Assembly (NCBI RefSeq): GCF_015767675.1
Contig: NZ_CP065217.1
Location: 3,038,001-3,102,000 of the forward strand
Source of the DNA: Vibrio navarrensis
GTDB taxonomy: Bacteria; Pseudomonadota; Gammaproteobacteria; Enterobacterales; Vibrionaceae
Direction of reading: 5' to 3'
Length of the DNA stretch: 64,000 bases
In this document: positions 54,519-64,000 of the stretch, one piece after another
How positions within the stretch are numbered: position 1 is the stretch's first letter
Layout: each line of letters begins with the position of its first letter
Notes under the pieces: generated by a model
The model's database searches: none
What the model saw: only the letters and a program-made list of their open reading frames with translations
What the model was told of the DNA's origin: nothing
Position numbers and translations under genes: made by a program

Positions 54519-55398
54519 CGCTTACCTCTTGCGTCACTTGATCACCGCTATTGGCATCCAATACTTTGTGTTGACGATCTTCATTTGGCCATACCAAAAG
54601 CAGATAGCGCAGGCGGTCAAATTCCACCACGGGTTTGGCTTTAATCGCCGCAAACTCACGTCGAGTATCATGCTCGACCGAAGTAACATGGGCTACAGGG
54701 TAGCCTTCCGGGTAAACCCCGCCAAGGCCCGAAGTCACCAGAAGATCATCCACCTGAATATCGGTACTGGTTGGAATGTATTCCAACTGGATCTCATCGA
54801 TTTCACCGTTGCCCGAGGCAATCACACGAATATCATTGCGGATCACTTGCACTGGAATGGCGTTTTTCGCGTCAGTAAGCAGCAAAACGCGGCTGTTGTG
54901 CGCCGCAACAAAGGTCACTTGACCAACAATGCCTTTTTCGTTGATCACTGGCTGACCGACATACACACCGTCGATACGGCCTTTGTCAATCACCACTTGA
55001 TGACGATACGGAGAAGTGTCCACCGCCATCACTTCCGTGACCATTTTCTTTTCATCACGCACAAAAGAGGATCCGAGCAGCTTACGTAAGCGCAGGTTTT
55101 CTTCTTTGTATTGATCGAGTAGCAGTAAGTCACTGCGCAGACGCAAGACTTCACGTCTTAAGTTCTGGTTGCCTTCCAACAGTGACTGTTGGGTATTAAA
55201 GCGCTCGTACACGCCATCAAACATAGTACGTGGCAAATCCGCCGTATACTGAATCGGTGCCACTAAGCTATTGAGAAAGTATCGAACACCCGAGAATGCG
55301 TCTAAACGGTTGTCTGCAAACATCAAACTGGCGGATGCGATCACCGCAAACAACAGACGCAACTGTAGAGAAGGGCCCCTACCAAAGATTGGCTTCAT
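54508..55398 (-). CDS. mreC: Rod shape-determining protein MreC
   Basis: A 296-residue protein with a single N-terminal membrane helix (about 12-30), a coiled coil (about 65-110, with LRREVLRLRSDLLLLDQYKEEN) and two periplasmic beta domains. MreC links MreB filaments to PBP2. It follows mreB by 61 bp. Confidence 0.96.
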   Translation of the reverse strand: MKPIFGRGPSLQLRLLFAVIASASLMFADNRLDAFSGVRYFLNSLVAPIQYTADLPRTMFDGVYERFNTQQSLLEGNQNLRREVLRLRSDLLLLDQYKEENLRLRKLLGSSFVRDEKKMVTEVMAVDTSPYRHQVVIDKGRIDGVYVGQPVINEKGIVGQVTFVAAHNSRVLLLTDAKNAIPVQVIRNDIRVIASGNGEIDEIQLEYIPTSTDIQVDDLLVTSGLGGVYPEGYPVAHVTSVEHDTRREFAAIKAKPVVEFDRLRYLLLVWPNEDRQHKVLDANSGDQVTQEVSDGE

Positions 55399-55459
55399 TG
55401 TGTTTTAGAACCTTAGGCTGGCAAGCTTGGGCAAGCCGCGCTTACCCAAGCGGTGACCA

Positions 55460-56512
<1,053 letters not shown>

Positions 56513-56558
56513 TCATCCTGCAAGAAAAATAGAAGATAAAAATTGCCCTAAATGTACC

Positions 56559-56585
56559 AATGCCTTGCTATCACAGCAAGGCATT
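56559..56585. terminator. Inverted repeat between mshQ and mreB, possible terminator
   Basis: Perfect 11-bp arms AATGCCTTGCT and AGCAAGGCATT (56559-56569, 56575-56585) with a 5-nt loop. It has no clear T-run, so it may attenuate rather than end the msh transcript. Confidence 0.45.
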
Positions 56586-56671
56586 GATCCATAAACATGG
56601 ACTAAAACACGCAATTTCTGACCATACTTTAACGCAGCATCATCAAACGGCTAAAAAACACCGATTTGTCA

Positions 56672-59600
56672 TCAATTCGATTCTCGCCACCAGATGACTC
56701 GATTGCTCCCGCTGTAAAAGCCAAACTGGGCTAGCCCAACCGCACTCTGCTGCCAACTCAGACTTTGCTGGTGATATGTTCTCAACCAAGGTAAACCATG
56801 CGTTTCTAAATCTAGTAAGGCTTTGATAACGCCACGATTGCGCAATCCGGGGGCGCTGAAGTTAATATTCGCAACCCCCAAACTGAGTACCGAAGGAGCA
56901 AGTGTCGCTTTCACTTCTGGCGGGGTTGCCGTGCCACTTTTGAGCACGGCAAAGTCCGTCGAGTCGAAAGTAAAATGATTTACCGAACCTAGATCACTGC
57001 AACTATCATCGCTGTTAGTACGAAAGATCCCGCCGCTAAAATACTGCGCTTCCACTTTTTGCGAAAGCGGGTTAGTTTCTGGGCCGTTAGTGTCGTGGAT
57101 TAGCAAGCGTCCCCAACGCTGAGCGAGAGACTGATCAATATCTTCAAACACATAAGGTAGACAAGGTCCATCGGCCGAGGTTTGGTAACAGACCCCATCC
57201 TGATCTTTCAGATCATCCACTGTCAGTTGCAGATCAAAGTCGCTACTAAAGGGCTCCATTGGAGCAAACGGCTTAACGTAGCGGATCTGCTCATCACGCA
57301 GTTCTACACTACGGTAATTGGTCGCCGTCGCTCCCAACGTACCCAAAACAATGTCTGGTGTTGCGGTTGGATCCCGTTCTATTGTTAGGCCATTACTGGC
57401 GAGATAGCTACGGTTCCCCCAGCTATTGTCATAACGCCACCAATCACTGTGCTGGTAATTAAAAATCGCTCCCCCACTGGTAGAACGTGGATATAGATAC
57501 ACTCCCGGATCTGAGCTAAAACCAAACGATTGACCAAGATAAGTAAAGGGCTGGACTCCAGCACTACATGCCGCCTCAAGCGCAACAGTCATGGGTGAAA
57601 CAGCAAAATAAGCTGGAATAAAGCGGCTGATATTGCCTGTGCTGGCGGCAGTAATTGTATACGCACTGCTGCCCTGAAAAGCACCTTGAGGCGTGACGGT
57701 AAAATTAAACACCCCCACTTCGCTGACCGACTGTGGAACCGTGTTGGTTCCGCCGACAATCGGCACTTGCTGATAACTGGCGGTGCTGAGAGTTCCGGCT
57801 TGCCCCAAGGCAGGCGCAACCAAAGTGTGCGTCAGCTCCATATTGCCGTGCTGATAATTGGGGGTCACTACATCGCCTTCACCGTACGCGGTGACAAGCA
57901 AATCAAACCGCTCCCCCACCGCAGCAAACACGTCGCAGCTCGTATTGGCAGTGGCGCACTGCCCGTTGTCACTCTGGCTGTTACTTGCACTGATCTGGAG
58001 ATATTTGGGAAAGTTGACAAACTGATCGCTGCCGACCATCAACAAACCATTTTCAGCACCGCTGCCTTCATAAAGGGCATTAAGCTGCATCTTGCCTGCA
58101 TCAGGGTAATTTAGCGTAAAACTCGCCTCGCCAGAGGCGTTAAAACTCATCTCAATTTCGCTGACGAGCGCTTGGCTGTTGCCAATATCTGCCGTATTAA
58201 TGCTGACCGCCGGGCTTCCCACCACTGATGAGCTGTCTGGCGAGATATAGCTGCTCCAAAACTTAATCGTCTTATCGACGTTGGCAAATTCAGGCACACA
58301 TTGCAAAGAGTCATCGCTGGTCTTGACCGCTGTGATAGTCGCTGTTGCCGATGAATTGGCGATGAAATCCGGCACATCAATGACAAAGCCACTGTCTGCA
58401 AAGGTGGTCGAGCAGTGACTTGCTGACCAACCGCCGCCCGTTTGACATAAGGTAGTGGCAAACGGCTTGGTTGTGGGTGATGAGCCACTCACCCCTAACG
58501 TGATACTGCCGGGCTGATTTTTTCTGAGCTCAACCGTGGTCGAGCCGCCACTGAAGTTAATGACGTTGCCTCCTACCCAACCGCCTCCACCGCTGACCGT
58601 GGCAGGGCTGAGTGTCGCCTGCACAGGATCGGTAAACAGCTCGCTACAATCGGCATTATTACAAGCTAGGATGGTGACGCTTTCAGCGCTGCAAGTGACG
58701 CCTTGTCCGGTATGAATGATGCGGAAATGGTCGATCTGTTGATCAATCGGGCTTGAATCAAGCGCACACACCTGAAAATTATCGATTTCATGGATATTGT
58801 TCGAGCCCCCTGTCGAGCCCGTAATCGACAACAGAAAATCATCCGGTACCGCTGCCTGATTATACTGGCTATCGAGCACATTGAGCGGGCCAACAATCGT
58901 CTGCCAATTGCCACTGCCCACTTTGCGCAGGATTTCGACTTGCGACTGATTACTCACTCGTGAGTCGACCACAATTTTATAACGGTGGACATCGCCACTG
59001 TTGTTGTTATCCACCGTTGGGCTTAAGCAGCTACCACTGGTGTTGGTGGTACCGTTATTACAAGCCCCCGCCAAATAGCGATAACCGGTTTCATCTTCGC
59101 CTGAGCCGCGCAAAGCGACCGACTGGCGACGACGACCTGGCTTATCCCCTTGCCCACCTTCATTGGAAAAGTTGCCATACTCATCAATGCCTATCCCGAG
59201 CCAGCCACCAGCAAACCCCGGCTCATTGGGCTTAAAACCATAGCCCAGCGGGCCACCAAAAGCCCCCGCTCGCGGTGTGACTCGCGCGTCGGAAAGTACC
59301 ACCGCGATGCCATCAGCACCTGTACCATCATAAGCAAAGTGATCAAACTCGACTTCAACAAGATTGTCGCGTGCAGGGAAAAGGCGTTGGTAGCTTGATG
59401 ACGTTGATTGATTGCCAACCGCTTGGGTAAAGCGCAAACGGCCATTGACCACGCCCGGCTGAAAACTCCCTTTACTGGTCGATGTCACCCAAAGATCGGA
59501 CAGTGAGCTATCAAAACTATCGCTAAAACATTGTAAAGTGGGCCCACTGCTGCAAGGATGCCGTTGCCGATATAACTGGAGGATTTGTGCATTGCTCAGC

Positions 59601-61279
59601 GCTTGAGAAAAAATTTGCACTTCATCAATAAAACCATCAAATGCTCGACCTGGATAATTTTGATCTTGAGCTATTTGCAATGGAAGATTATTGGTTCGTA
59701 AACTGCCAGAGATATTATCTGAACTATCTAATTGCCCATTAATAAATATCGCTTGCCGTTGATTGCTTAGATTTCGATCATAGCGAATTGTAATATGAGA
59801 CCATTGATTTCGTGGAATAGCCCCATTTGAGGTTAATGAGCGAGTGCCAGAAGGGGATCTTTCCCAATACCAATACACTCGCCCTGAACTGTCTAAATGA
59901 AATTCATAGTTGCCATCTTTCGAAACGATACTCATCAAGCCAGAGTTGGGATAATCCTTAGGATAGACCCAGGCAGAAACGGTCAACGTCTCCTCGAAAT
60001 CAAGTAGTGGGGAGTCTGGGATTTCCAAATACTGGTTCGACGATTTATCAAACACCCCATAACCACACGTCCCTAAGTTGTTTAATGTCGGCAGTGCTGG
60101 CGTAACAAGCGCGGTAACCGCGCCATTCACCGCGCGACCATGTAAAGCATTGCCGGAAGCATCGAGAACCTCATTGGCACTACCATCCCAGACTTGCTCT
60201 TCTAAATGATAGAGAGCAACAGCACTTGGTAAGGCGCTCGCTCCACACGCATTCGCTGGTACTGAGTTGTAAAGACAATTTCCCTCAACAACGCTCCCGC
60301 CATTGATGTTCACAATCCCCCAGTTAGGTTGTCCTGCGGTAACATCACCTAATACATATGAACCATTGTTTAATGTCACTTGATTGTTGGTACTAGTAAG
60401 GTTTCCGGTGACGGAGGTATTGTCAATAACAACGTTACCATTCGCACTGACACTACCAACAACATTGGCGTCAGTAATCGCCACACTATTATTTGGGGTT
60501 GTGATATTTCCCGATACATCTGATCTAGTAACAACAATATTGCCATTGGCACTTAAACTACCCGTAATAGTCGAGTCGGTCACCGTCAAAGTGTTATTTG
60601 GTGTTTTGATATTTCCCGATACATCCGATCTAGTAACAATGATATCGCCATTGGCGGTTAAACTCCCCGTAATGGTGGAGTCGGTCACCGTCAAAGCGTT
60701 ATTTGGTGTTTCAATACTTCCACTGACAGACGAGCCATCAACTAAAATATTGCCACTCGCAAATACAGCACCTTGAACATTGGTGTTTTCAAGTGTAATA
60801 CCATGATTATTGGAACGAACATTGCCACTCACACTTCCGCCTTGAATGGCAATTGCCCCTCCAGTGGTAATTGCGCCTTGTACATCGACATTGTTTAACG
60901 TGACTGGCGTATCAGCAGCTTGGTAGTTGCCAAAAAGTCGATTGTTATTACCTTGCCAAGTTGTCGAGCCAGACGAAGAAACCAAATCCACAACCGTCGT
61001 GGACGAGCCAATCGTATTGCTTCCCGCTAGACTAAAACCAGCATCCGCCGATAAGATCGCGTGTGAGTTAGCAGTGATGTTATCTCCAGATAAGAGGGAA
61101 ACGGAGCCGTTAGCACAGTGGTAAGTACGTATGCCACCTGAGACACTTTGCTGCCAATTGTTGCTGCTACACGTGGGTAAATCAGCATTGGTAGCGCCAG
61201 AGAAAAGCAGATAATCTCTTGCGACGGAAGGAAAGGAAGCCAGTAAAACCAGCAAAGCAAAGGCAATTCTACCCATCAT
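56672..61279 (-). CDS. mshQ: MSHA cluster large surface protein MshQ
   Basis: A 1535-residue secreted protein with a signal peptide (about 1-20). Residues about 128-310 hold a tandem beta-repeat region with a 35-residue period. A LamG-like domain follows at about 385-575 (YLEIPDSPLL, VSAWVYP, DGFIDEVQIFS), then an L-type lectin-like region at about 585-845 and a DUF6701-type C-terminal part. MshQ is encoded with the MSHA pilus genes and may act as a tip or adhesion factor. It is the last gene of the cluster before mreB, and overlaps mshP by 11 bp. Confidence 0.9.
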   Translation of the reverse strand: MMGRIAFALLVLLASFPSVARDYLLFSGATNADLPTCSSNNWQQSVSGGIRTYHCANGSVSLLSGDNITANSHAILSADAGFSLAGSNTIGSSTTVVDLVSSSGSTTWQGNNNRLFGNYQAADTPVTLNNVDVQGAITTGGAIAIQGGSVSGNVRSNNHGITLENTNVQGAVFASGNILVDGSSVSGSIETPNNALTVTDSTITGSLTANGDIIVTRSDVSGNIKTPNNTLTVTDSTITGSLSANGNIVVTRSDVSGNITTPNNSVAITDANVVGSVSANGNVVIDNTSVTGNLTSTNNQVTLNNGSYVLGDVTAGQPNWGIVNINGGSVVEGNCLYNSVPANACGASALPSAVALYHLEEQVWDGSANEVLDASGNALHGRAVNGAVTALVTPALPTLNNLGTCGYGVFDKSSNQYLEIPDSPLLDFEETLTVSAWVYPKDYPNSGLMSIVSKDGNYEFHLDSSGRVYWYWERSPSGTRSLTSNGAIPRNQWSHITIRYDRNLSNQRQAIFINGQLDSSDNISGSLRTNNLPLQIAQDQNYPGRAFDGFIDEVQIFSQALSNAQILQLYRQRHPCSSGPTLQCFSDSFDSSLSDLWVTSTSKGSFQPGVVNGRLRFTQAVGNQSTSSSYQRLFPARDNLVEVEFDHFAYDGTGADGIAVVLSDARVTPRAGAFGGPLGYGFKPNEPGFAGGWLGIGIDEYGNFSNEGGQGDKPGRRRQSVALRGSGEDETGYRYLAGACNNGTTNTSGSCLSPTVDNNNSGDVHRYKIVVDSRVSNQSQVEILRKVGSGNWQTIVGPLNVLDSQYNQAAVPDDFLLSITGSTGGSNNIHEIDNFQVCALDSSPIDQQIDHFRIIHTGQGVTCSAESVTILACNNADCSELFTDPVQATLSPATVSGGGGWVGGNVINFSGGSTTVELRKNQPGSITLGVSGSSPTTKPFATTLCQTGGGWSASHCSTTFADSGFVIDVPDFIANSSATATITAVKTSDDSLQCVPEFANVDKTIKFWSSYISPDSSSVVGSPAVSINTADIGNSQALVSEIEMSFNASGEASFTLNYPDAGKMQLNALYEGSGAENGLLMVGSDQFVNFPKYLQISASNSQSDNGQCATANTSCDVFAAVGERFDLLVTAYGEGDVVTPNYQHGNMELTHTLVAPALGQAGTLSTASYQQVPIVGGTNTVPQSVSEVGVFNFTVTPQGAFQGSSAYTITAASTGNISRFIPAYFAVSPMTVALEAACSAGVQPFTYLGQSFGFSSDPGVYLYPRSTSGGAIFNYQHSDWWRYDNSWGNRSYLASNGLTIERDPTATPDIVLGTLGATATNYRSVELRDEQIRYVKPFAPMEPFSSDFDLQLTVDDLKDQDGVCYQTSADGPCLPYVFEDIDQSLAQRWGRLLIHDTNGPETNPLSQKVEAQYFSGGIFRTNSDDSCSDLGSVNHFTFDSTDFAVLKSGTATPPEVKATLAPSVLSLGVANINFSAPGLRNRGVIKALLDLETHGLPWLRTYHQQSLSWQQSAVGLAQFGFYSGSNRVIWWRESN
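60350..60898. repeat. DNA coding for the tandem 35-residue repeats of MshQ
   Basis: About five units of 105 bp encode a pattern like TDSTITGSLTANGDIIVTRS. The two central copies are nearly identical at DNA level (around 60480-60700), so length variation by recombination is likely. Confidence 0.75.
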
Positions 61280-61691
61280 CTCTTACCCCAACTTCAACCA
61301 CTCGTTGCAACATCCAATCTCCGGCCTGACATCGCCCTTTGGCGGTCAATTGAAACACATTTCGTCCATCATCCATTGCGCCGAGCTCAGCGCAGCTCAC
61401 TTCCGCCTTGCAGTTGGTTAAGCCGTCACCACTGAAACTATAGTTCTGCACTGCGTTGAGGTGGCAACTCCCTTGCGTGGTCGATTGATAAAATTGACTG
61501 ATTTCGATCTCCGCCGCTGAACGCGCCGCCATTTCGGCTCGGGTGCCGAGCACCATGGAAACCAGTTGCTGGCTATTACGTTGCTGGTTGCGGTTGGCGA
61601 CCGCGGCGACAAAACCGACCACGACGATAATAAAGATCACCAAAACCAGCCCGCTGCCGCGTTGGCTACGGCGTGTTGTAGATAAGTGCAT
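61269..61691 (-). CDS. mshP: MSHA biogenesis protein MshP
   Basis: About 140 residues from ATG 61691, preceded by GGAG; an upstream in-frame ATG at 61727 lies deep inside mshO. The N-terminal region QRGSGLVLVIFIIVVVGFVAAVANR is a PilX-like membrane segment. Cysteines in the pilin-like body suggest disulfides. It overlaps mshO upstream and mshQ downstream. Confidence 0.88.
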   Translation of the reverse strand: MHLSTTRRSQRGSGLVLVIFIIVVVGFVAAVANRNQQRNSQQLVSMVLGTRAEMAARSAAEIEISQFYQSTTQGSCHLNAVQNYSFSGDGLTNCKAEVSCAELGAMDDGRNVFQLTAKGRCQAGDWMLQRVVEVGVRDDG

Positions 61692-62439
61692 TATGAACAA
61701 ACTCCACCTTTTCACCGCGATCTTCAAAGGTTAATTCAATTTTAATTAAACCGTTGCGCTGCAACTCGGGCTCTGCCACCTCAAAGCTGGCTTGGCTGAG
61801 GTTTTCTGCCATTAAGACTCCCGAACCGAGCTCGCTTGGCTGTAGAGCCGTGCGATCCAGTTGATAATCAGCGTAACGATAGATTCGGTTGTTCTCATAA
61901 CAAAAAGCCACCGGAGTGCGATAAAAATAGACGCGCCGAGCAGGCGATTGGCGCTCAAAACTCGTTGGTTGGGTCAACGTTACATTGACCATAGTGCGAT
62001 CGTTTGGCGAGGTAAAATCGACATCACTGGCAACCTGCGCGGTTTGCGCTGCGCTTGAGACCGCTTGACGCAACGCTTCACCATCAAGCGGATAAACGAC
62101 TAAGCGCTCGCCAGCCGAAAGACTTTTTTCTATTGGCAAAAGGCGGATCGTCGTGGACGGCGCCAAGGAAGAAGGCAAGCTACTGTAAATTGCACTATTG
62201 GTGATAGGTAAAAACTCAATACAGCCGTTGGCAACCAGCACACTGTTTGGCACCGCTTCACGCAGCTCACGACTAAGGCGTTCGGTGACAAAACGCCCTT
62301 GTTGAATCAGCGCTTCACGCGCGCTGCTATCGACATAAATGCTTAATCCTTGACGAATCACCGAGCCGAGAAAAAGCCCGACCACCGCCAGCAAGATAAT
62401 GGAAATCACCATTTCGATCAGGGTAAAACCACGTTGCAT
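61666..62439 (-). CDS. mshO: MSHA minor pseudopilin MshO
   Basis: A 257-residue type IV pilin-like protein. The prepilin start MQRGFTLIEMVISIILLAVV has the G/F cleavage site and the Glu5. It shares a base with the end of mshD (ATG overlap) and so is coupled. It is a minor subunit of the MSHA pilus. Confidence 0.92.
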   Translation of the reverse strand: MQRGFTLIEMVISIILLAVVGLFLGSVIRQGLSIYVDSSAREALIQQGRFVTERLSRELREAVPNSVLVANGCIEFLPITNSAIYSSLPSSLAPSTTIRLLPIEKSLSAGERLVVYPLDGEALRQAVSSAAQTAQVASDVDFTSPNDRTMVNVTLTQPTSFERQSPARRVYFYRTPVAFCYENNRIYRYADYQLDRTALQPSELGSGVLMAENLSQASFEVAEPELQRNGLIKIELTFEDRGEKVEFVHNALIYNTP

Positions 62440-63002
62440 CAGTAGTTCCCCCGCATGGCGCTAAACGGATAGCGATTGCCCTGCGGGTCAATAATCACCA
62501 CAGCAATACGTTTGTAGTGAGTGGCTGTGGCAGCCGCTTGCGCAGAAAAAGAGCCGCCATTGTCCTGCACATAAAACACGCTCACTTCTACCTGATAACG
62601 ACGGTATTCATCGGCTCGGTCATCTCCTAGCACATCCACCACCGAGCCATTCAAACCATGAAAGTCATCCACATCGTTATACAAGGTTCGGTCGTTTTCT
62701 CCAGCCGCAGTGTCAGGCCCAAGTGAGGTGGGATCAGTGCACAAAGTGCGGCCGGTGGTCGCGACTAACACGCACTCCGGCAGGCCGCCATTGGGGCCAG
62801 AGTTGTGATCAAATTGGCGACCGACGATTTCATCGAGCACCGCGCGGCCTAGATCGGCGGCTTTGACCGCCAACACTTGTTCAGCGCTCTGCTGCGAGCG
62901 CGGATAGAGCGCCGCCGTCAGGCTGGTGATGGCAATGGCAATCAAGGTGATCACGATGATCATTTCTACTAGAGTAAAACCGCCGCCTCGTTTAACAGCC
63001 AT
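62439..63002 (-). CDS. mshD: MSHA minor pseudopilin MshD
   Basis: About 187 residues from ATG 63002, preceded by AAGGG; an earlier ATG at 63044 lies within mshC. The prepilin signature GGGFTLVEMIIVITLIAIAI is clear, with a cysteine pair (CVLVATTGRTLC) in the body. It overlaps mshC slightly. Confidence 0.92.
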   Translation of the reverse strand: MAVKRGGGFTLVEMIIVITLIAIAITSLTAALYPRSQQSAEQVLAVKAADLGRAVLDEIVGRQFDHNSGPNGGLPECVLVATTGRTLCTDPTSLGPDTAAGENDRTLYNDVDDFHGLNGSVVDVLGDDRADEYRRYQVEVSVFYVQDNGGSFSAQAAATATHYKRIAVVIIDPQGNRYPFSAMRGNY

Positions 63003-63477
63003 AAATATACCCTTGCGTATTAATGCAAATTTGCCGTGTTTCACCGTTTTGTGTGTTGCTTAAGGTGACGGTGCAGATGGCGCTTTGGCACTGCGCCGCA
63101 CGGCCAAGCGCATCAAAATCGAGGTAATTATTGCCTGCATCATTGCTTAAACTGAGCGAAACATCGCTAGCAGCGGCATTTACCACACTGGCGTCATTGG
63201 CATCAAATTGGCTGTTATCACAAGCGCCCGTCAGTTGCGAAAGGGAGACTTGCTTCGCTTCGGTGGCGCTGAGTAGCCAGCGATTGCAATAGCCGCTGCG
63301 CTGCATGGCGCGGCTTTGCACTAAACGCAGCGAGGCAAGCAGCTCGCTTTGTGTGGTGATAGTAGAAAAAGAAGCAGGGCCAGAAAAACGGCTGGCAGCG
63401 TAAACCGAGATGATGCCGAGCAGCAGAATCACCACAATCAGTTCGACTAAAGTAAAGCCATTGGGTTTACGTGCCAT
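62992..63477 (-). CDS. mshC: MSHA minor pseudopilin MshC
   Basis: A 161-residue protein with prepilin signal NGFTLVELIVVILLLGIISV and four or more cysteines. A C-terminal pair (CINTQGYIYGC) resembles a pilin disulfide loop. It follows mshA behind the mshA terminator. Confidence 0.92.
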   Translation of the reverse strand: MARKPNGFTLVELIVVILLLGIISVYAASRFSGPASFSTITTQSELLASLRLVQSRAMQRSGYCNRWLLSATEAKQVSLSQLTGACDNSQFDANDASVVNAAASDVSLSLSNDAGNNYLDFDALGRAAQCQSAICTVTLSNTQNGETRQICINTQGYIYGC

Positions 63478-63506
63478 AAAGATACGGAGTTAAGATTTAG
63501 AAAATA

Positions 63507-63527
63507 AAGGCCAGCGTCGCTGGCCTT
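63507..63527 (-). terminator. mshA terminator
   Basis: Ten-bp arms AAGGCCAGCG and CGCTGGCCTT on the minus strand, followed by TTTATTTT. Such a partial terminator would give more pilin than downstream minor subunits. Confidence 0.8.
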
Positions 63528-63538
63528 GAGAGAACGAT

Positions 63539-64000
63539 TTAACAACCAGTATCAACAACAGCCGTAATCGGCGAAGCACTAGATGTTGCAGGTTCGCTGT
63601 ATGATACATAACAATTTGTAGCTACAATACCTGCAGCATCTCTGTTTGTATCTGAAGAGAATGTGACAAAATATTGAGCTCCCAAAACTGCAGCTCCGCC
63701 TGAAATAGCCACATTCCAATCACCAGGTAATCCAGTCACAGCAAGCTCAATGCCATCAGCGGCGGCTGTTGGATAGCCAAAACTAGTAGCGACTCCCTCT
63801 GCTCTAGGAGTAGTTGTTGCACCTTTCGATACAGTTTCTTCGCCTCGAATAGCAGACTTGCCATAAACAATCCCCGCAGCACCATCAATCGCGCCTTTTA
63901 ATCCTTGCAGTGATGCTCCGCGCGCGTCACCCTGAAGATTCAGAAAACGAGGCGCTGCAGTGACTGCTAGGATACCCAAAATAACTATTACCACCACCAA
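63539..64000 (-). CDS. mshA: MSHA major pilin MshA, N terminus beyond the window
   Basis: At least 153 residues of the major subunit of the mannose-sensitive haemagglutinin pilus. The visible start is inside the hydrophobic alpha1 helix ([18 protein letters not shown]), so the prepilin leader lies outside. The C-terminal disulfide loop runs from NCYVSYSEP to DTGC. A Gly/Ala-rich middle is typical. Its base composition looks less GC-rich than that of the neighbouring minor pilin genes. Confidence 0.93.
   Translation of the reverse strand: MVVVIVILGILAVTAAPRFLNLQGDARGASLQGLKGAIDGAAGIVYGKSAIRGEETVSKGATTTPRAEGVATSFGYPTAAADGIELAVTGLPGDWNVAISGGAAVLGAQYFVTFSSDTNRDAAGIVATNCYVSYSEPATSSASPITAVVDTGC

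Overview
The window is a piece of a Vibrio chromosome. The right 41 kb (about 23.3-64 kb) is conserved gammaproteobacterial core: lptFG, pepA-holC-valS, rraB, arcA, argF, pyrBI, ridA, rluA, rapA, a PIN-PhoH ATPase gene, tldD, a nitrilase gene, yhdP, rng, maf, mreBCD, then the MSHA pilus cluster (mshQ, P, O, D, C and a truncated mshA). The arrangement mshA-C-D-O-P-Q followed by mreBCD-maf-rng-yhdP-tldD is typical of Vibrio. I cannot fix the species from sequence alone.

The left 23 kb is accessory DNA anchored at one tRNA-Leu(CAA) gene (23062-23146, minus strand). A 57-bp direct repeat of the tRNA 3' part lies at 3468-3524 and 23061-23117, and the roughly 19.6 kb between the copies is an integrated element. 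It has the signature of a pipolin, a self-synthesising mobile element. It encodes a family B DNA polymerase with piPolB-like motifs (6120-8984) and a complete tyrosine recombinase near the tRNA end (19573-20856). The cargo is a convergent methyltransferase/putative restriction nuclease pair, an H-NS-like protein, a dCACHE-GGDEF diguanylate cyclase, a WYL regulator, a DUF2787 protein, a GIY-YIG-like protein and several small unknown genes. A 117-bp extended hairpin follows the polymerase gene and is a candidate origin or control region.

Outside the left att copy (1-3467) lies what looks like the tRNA-proximal end of a second, related element. It has the same two-gene cassette (HAD-type hydrolase plus membrane protein) and the same conserved noncoding tail as the first element's right end (20979-23060). 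The locus is therefore best read as two related elements stacked in tandem at one tRNA. In the outer copy the membrane-protein gene is disrupted by a complete 1761-bp IS1634-like element with 20-bp inverted repeats and a 6-bp target duplication.

Within the core, visible regulation includes a pyrBI leader peptide plus attenuator (36791-36925), ARG boxes upstream of arcA and argF, a Fur-box-like site before a DUF2061 gene, and many factor-independent terminators. Convergent phoH and tldD are separated by a 7-bp minisatellite. Envelope functions (LPS export, cell shape, YhdP lipid transport, MSHA pilus) dominate the two ends of the core segment. Arginine and pyrimidine metabolism sit in the middle and share carbamoyl phosphate.
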